A program made the position numbers and the translations under genes. A stretch of 41,464 nt of DNA, taken from assembly GCA_946414345.1 (NCBI GenBank), contig CAMKOB010000009.1, positions 1 to 41,464 on the forward strand, given 5' to 3'. This document shows, piece after piece, positions 39,772 through 41,464 of the stretch; the first letter of the stretch is position 1; every line of letters begins with the position of its first letter. This DNA is from an uncultured Candidatus Saccharibacteria bacterium (GTDB lineage Bacteria; Patescibacteriota; Saccharimonadia; Saccharimonadales; Saccharimonadaceae). Below the pieces are notes generated by a model. It searched no databases. It was not told the DNA's origin and saw only the letters and a list, made by a program, of their open reading frames with translations.

Positions 39772-40097
39772 GCAAAGGCGCCCGCAATTTATTAATTCTC
39801 GGTTTTCTGTCTGCCGCCATCGCCCTTACCACTACCGGCGTGAGTCTTGCTATTTACCACAATTCTGGTGACATTTATCTCGATCGCTCGCGTCCAGGAT
39901 TTTTACCAGATGATGACGAAATCGAAAAAGACAAAAGCGAAAGTGGTGACGACTATAAACTCGACGAAAACGCCATCATTACAACAGAAATATTGGATGA
40001 ATATCTAGAAAGCCTCCTTCAAGAAATCGAAAATATTGATACCTACAAAAACCCATTCTCCAGCGAAGGCTTAAGCGACGGTCGTCTAGGCATTTAA
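39768..40097 (+). CDS. Small membrane-anchored acidic protein
   Basis: 109 aa. An N-terminal membrane segment (about 7-29) leads to an acidic, probably disordered outer part (DDDEIEKDKSESGDD) and a short helix. The 4-nt overlap (ATGA) with the secreted-protein gene, and AGGGAGG just before the ATG, indicate coupled translation. A two-component envelope unit with its partner is inferred. No family was recognised. Confidence 0.65.
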   Translation: MSKGARNLLILGFLSAAIALTTTGVSLAIYHNSGDIYLDRSRPGFLPDDDEIEKDKSESGDDYKLDENAIITTEILDEYLESLLQEIENIDTYKNPFSSEGLSDGRLGI

Positions 40098-40148
40098 TTT
40101 TCAATTCTTGCACATTTTAACCAAAAATATGTTATAATTATAATATAA

Positions 40149-40224
40149 CTGGGTGTAGCACAGTTGGTAGCGCGCGACGTTTGGGACGTCGAGGTCGCAG
40201 GTTCAAGTCCTGTCACCCAGACCA
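40149..40224 (+). tRNA. tRNA-Pro (TGG)
   Basis: The acceptor CTGGGTG pairs with CACCCAG, the anticodon stem CGACG/CGTCG closes TTTGGGA (anticodon TGG), and CCA is encoded. Two overlapping TATAAT boxes (40133-40144) lie just upstream. Confidence 0.95.
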
Positions 40225-40239
40225 AAAAGCATAGACAGA

Positions 40240-40266
40240 AATCCAAAATTCTATTTTGGATTTTTT
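40240..40266 (+). terminator. Intrinsic terminator of tRNA-Pro(TGG)
   Basis: AATCCAAAAT (40240-40249) pairs with ATTTTGGATT (40253-40262) around TCT, followed by a T run. Confidence 0.8.
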
Positions 40267-40272
40267 GATGTT

Positions 40273-40304
40273 AAAAGCCCCGGGGCGCATGCTCCAGGGC
40301 TTTT
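40273..40304 (-). terminator. Intrinsic terminator of the secreted acidic orphan
   Basis: On the minus strand AAAAGCCC and GGGCTTTT form the outer stem around a GC-rich inner part (a GCATGC palindrome lies near its tip), just past the stop at 40307. The run of U is short. Confidence 0.7.
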
Positions 40305-40306
40305 AA

Positions 40307-41251
40307 TTAATTGTCGTACGGATTGTGAGGACTGTCGAAAGGGTCATAAATGTCCCCCCAACAGTACCTATAAAATTCATTATAAAAGTGATTGGAGTCG
40401 CGGTCGTCGAAGAACAAATGCGTTTTTGGCATCGTTCTACCAACGATTTCCTCTGGAAGGCCATAGTCCTCCAGAATTTTTCGGGCAAACACGTCCCGGA
40501 CAATCAACTCTATTTGAGGGTTAGGCTCCTTTGACAGATTTTCGTCGTTGTATGTCGAAAATTGATTCCTCGCCGACAGTATTCCGATTATACTGCTATT
40601 ATTCTCGAAACCACTCTTGCCAACTCGCGTGACAATCACCCACACGTGAGCCGACCAGACCGTGTCGCTATGTGCGACCTCATCCTCCGCCATGACGATC
40701 AGTGTCGTCTGGCGAATTTCTTCTCCAGTATAGAAAAGGAGAAGGTGGTTCTTAACCCAATCTAAGGTCAAAAGACCTTCTTCTGCCCATGCGGTCAAAG
40801 TCGCCTCACGGGTGGACTCGTCGTACCACCACTCTGGCACTTCAAACCCAGATTCGGACGTAGATTCAAGTTTGGGTTCAGTCTTGGGTTCAGTATCGAA
40901 TTTAGTCTTGGGTTCGGTTTCGGATTTAGTCTCAGGTTCGGTTTTGGGTTCGATACCAGATTCAAGAACCATTCTGTCCAGAAGAAGTTTTTTCGGCTTC
41001 TCAGAGCTATTTGATTCCTGCCGAGAAGATTCGAGACGAACCGCTACAACAGCTTCTTGAAATTCCTTATAATCGGCAACACTCAAATCTTTTTCTGGAT
41101 CAAAATACCCCAACTGTTCAAGACGAGTCTCTTCCAGAACCGGTTCGGCAGCATTGGCTTTACTCATGTGGATATGACAAGCCAAAGCCGCCGCGACACA
41201 CAACAGAACAACAAAAAAACCAAACGAGACAATTTCTTTCACTTTTTTCAC
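40307..41251 (-). CDS. Secreted protein with Glu/Pro/Thr/Lys-rich repeats, unknown function
   Basis: 314 aa, starting at GTG 41251 with AGAGAGG 8 nt upstream. The ATG at 41353 lies in the -35 box and is excluded. A signal peptide (about 1-35, ending KANA) is followed by a helical region, a repeat-rich stretch (units like EPKTEP, ETKSET), then a folded, Trp/Tyr-rich domain to the C-terminus (WWYDES, WSAHVWVIV). The DNA repeats as well. It has a perfect promoter and long leader like the two GC-rich orphans. No family was recognised; the outer domain may be an enzyme or adhesin. Confidence 0.65.
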   Translation of the reverse strand: MKKVKEIVSFGFFVVLLCVAAALACHIHMSKANAAEPVLEETRLEQLGYFDPEKDLSVADYKEFQEAVVAVRLESSRQESNSSEKPKKLLLDRMVLESGIEPKTEPETKSETEPKTKFDTEPKTEPKLESTSESGFEVPEWWYDESTREATLTAWAEEGLLTLDWVKNHLLLFYTGEEIRQTTLIVMAEDEVAHSDTVWSAHVWVIVTRVGKSGFENNSSIIGILSARNQFSTYNDENLSKEPNPQIELIVRDVFARKILEDYGLPEEIVGRTMPKTHLFFDDRDSNHFYNEFYRYCWGDIYDPFDSPHNPYDN

Positions 41252-41324
41252 TAGATTTACCTCTCTTCCGTAGCTTTTTAAAATTCTTCTACCCCTATAC
41301 CCCCAGGTAGACAATATACGCTTA

Positions 41325-41353
41325 ATTATAGCACAAAATCCAATTTTTGTCAA
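41325..41353 (-). promoter_or_regulatory. Consensus promoter of the secreted acidic orphan
   Basis: TTGACA (41348-41353), 17 nt, TATAAT (41325-41330, preceded by TGC). Transcription should start near 41318, giving a leader of about 67 nt to the GTG start. Confidence 0.85.
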
Positions 41354-41400
41354 TGCAAAAATCTTCCTTTTCCACCTTATCTATGCTATAATAATCACAT

Positions 41401-41464
41401 CTGGGTGTGGCGCAGTTGGTAGCGCGCTACGTTCGGGACGTAGAGGTCGCCCGTTCAAGTCGGG
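41401..41464 (+). tRNA. tRNA-Pro (CGG), cut by the window end
   Basis: Starts CTGGGTG. The anticodon stem CTACG/CGTAG closes TTCGGGA, giving CGG. The sequence stops in the T-arm, so the acceptor 3' strand is not seen. TGCTATAAT (TATAAT 41387-41392) precedes it. The first half closely resembles tRNA-Pro(TGG) at 40149. Confidence 0.9.

Noticed and set aside
1-41464. Recoding of UGA as in Gracilibacteria/Absconditabacteria
   Set aside because: Several genes (e.g. rarA, tyrS, the kinase-like gene) end properly at UGA, and no conserved gene needs read-through.

Overview
The window looks like a chromosomal segment of an ultra-small, host-associated Patescibacteria/CPR bacterium, most likely Candidatus Saccharibacteria (TM7). 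This is inferred, not searched. The grounds are dense short operons of information-processing and repair genes, single-copy tRNA genes carrying encoded CCA, many small anchored proteins of unknown function, no biosynthetic clusters, and an AT-leaning base composition. UGA is used as an ordinary stop, which argues against the UGA-recoding CPR lineages (Gracilibacteria, Absconditabacteria). No transposase, phage gene, CRISPR array or sortase gene was seen.

Layout. 1-5.3 kb: the 5' part of a membrane/surface protein with a PDTG motif near its N-terminus, a probable small RNA with its own promoter and terminator, a DsbA-like thiol oxidoreductase overlapping a CPTC-motif membrane protein, hisS, an EEP-fold hydrolase, an anchored orphan, and tRNA-Phe, -Lys and -Val. 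5.3-18.7 kb: DUF167 and a small membrane protein, rarA, an ABC exporter, ppa, glyS between two paralogous anchored proteins, a histidine-kinase-like/receiver/recO operon, xseA-xseB, a flippase-like protein, a Trm11-like methyltransferase and rpmA. 18.8-25.1 kb: tyrS, a PRC-barrel protein, recA-nudix-recX, and murB-folD. 25.1-30.1 kb: an adhesin-like surface protein followed by two unusually GC-rich orphans, a six-TM protein with a Ser-Pro repeat tail and a coiled-coil protein. 30.2-41.5 kb: tRNA-His and -Gly, tpiA facing a PfkB-like/aldolase-like fusion, rplY, pepN, ftsH, several anchored orphans, tRNA-Pro(TGG), a secreted acidic orphan, and a tRNA-Pro(CGG) cut by the window end.

Two promoter grammars stand out. 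Fourteen mostly housekeeping genes have an extended -10 box (TGN-TATAAT) ending exactly 6 or 7 nt before the start codon, so their mRNAs should be leaderless. In contrast, three orphan genes carry consensus TTGACA-N17-TATAAT promoters with long leaders and strong Shine-Dalgarno sites; the left-edge surface gene and the small RNA have close relatives of this type. Other notable structure: long GC-rich palindromes sit in frame inside murB and the Trm11-like gene; a 24-bp imperfect inverted repeat brackets the GC-rich six-TM gene; the TIM has Ser in place of its catalytic His; the kinase-like protein has Thr in place of its phospho-acceptor His; and two convergent gene pairs overlap tail to tail.
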